In this document: positions 6,304-6,379 of the stretch, one piece after another
Layout: each line of letters starts with the position of its first letter
Position numbering within the stretch: the first letter of the stretch is position 1
Assembly: GCA_031428975.1 (NCBI GenBank)
Contig: JANOYR010000008.1
Location: forward strand, 1-6,379
Source: JAAFIP01 sp031428975
GTDB taxonomy: Bacteria > Pseudomonadota > Gammaproteobacteria > Burkholderiales > Burkholderiaceae_C
Length of the DNA stretch: 6,379 nucleotides
Direction: 5' to 3'
Translations under genes and position numbers: made by a program
The notes under the pieces: model-generated
What the model was told of the DNA's origin: nothing
The model's database searches: none
The model's input: only the letters and a program-made list of their open reading frames with translations

Positions 6304-6379
6304 GTATTAAAACCTAAGAACGAGCATAGCCTGAGCAGCGTTTTGGCTCTCCCGTCCGACCGATTTGCGGTATGTCCGC
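6304..6379 (-). repeat. Right outer arm of the foldback, cut by the window end
   Basis: This is the reverse complement of 5861-5936 with 7 substitutions in 76 bases and no gaps. The inner 25 bases nearest the window end (6355-6379) are an exact mirror of 5861-5885. The segment 6329-6354 corresponds to one arm of the 26-pair hairpin and carries four substitutions relative to the left copy. Confidence 0.85.

Larger units (their letters stand above)
5822..6379. mobile_element. Large imperfect inverted repeat (foldback or MITE-like element), incomplete at right edge
   Basis: This is the main content of the 623-base gene-free tail of the window. The sequence from 5861 to the centre near 6120-6125 is repeated in inverted form from the centre to 6379. 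The outer 76 bases (5861-5936 versus 6304-6379) match without gaps at 69 positions by hand count. The middle 44 bases (5965-6008 versus 6233-6276) match at 32 of 44. The inner part is looser, with small indels, and ends in a 9-pair hairpin. By symmetry the element should reach about 6418, roughly 600 bases in total. No transposase or other credible gene is inside. This architecture fits a non-autonomous foldback element or a decayed palindromic repeat. The terminal sequence matches no insertion-sequence ends I recognise, and target duplications cannot be examined because the right end is outside the window. Confidence 0.7.

Overview
The window looks like chromosomal DNA of a betaproteobacterium, most likely a member of the Comamonadaceae (Rhodoferax, Polaromonas or Acidovorax type). 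This rests on three things: the moderately high GC content, the sequence character of the PutA protein, and a GC-rich repeat inside putA that resembles dispersed repeats I remember from that family. The genus is an inference; no rRNA or other marker is present.

Layout from left to right: (1) positions 1-1299 hold the 3' part of a formylglycine-type sulfatase gene on the + strand, its first codons lying outside the window. (2) Positions 1326-4475 (or 4520) hold putA on the - strand, convergent with the sulfatase and only 26 bases from it. It encodes the bifunctional proline dehydrogenase / L-glutamate-gamma-semialdehyde dehydrogenase, without an N-terminal DNA-binding domain. (3) An AT-rich divergent intergenic region of about 140 bases contains two palindromes and an 11-base-spaced direct repeat. 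(4) Positions 4616-5236 (+) encode an unrecognised 206-residue protein. (5) Positions 5277-5756 (+) encode an Lrp/AsnC-family regulator, probably a PutR-like regulator of putA. (6) From 5757 to the window end no credible gene is visible. Most of this stretch is one large imperfect inverted repeat centred near 6120-6125 and running off the right edge.

The put locus makes functional sense. PutA oxidises proline to glutamate, and an Lrp-type regulator encoded divergently from it (with one gene in between) could sense proline or a related amino acid and act at the AT-rich palindrome near the putA start. The sulfatase appears to be an unrelated neighbour.

The most unusual signal is a repeat system shared between the non-coding foldback and the putA coding sequence. 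A 44-base unit, alignable without gaps, occurs once in each arm of the foldback. It also occurs in recognisable but diverged form at two, probably three, places inside putA, in both orientations, always leaving the frame open. A separate GC-rich repeat appears inserted in frame in the proline dehydrogenase domain. putA therefore seems to have absorbed repeat-element sequence as peptide, a situation comparable to the Rickettsia palindromic elements. All alignments were made by eye.
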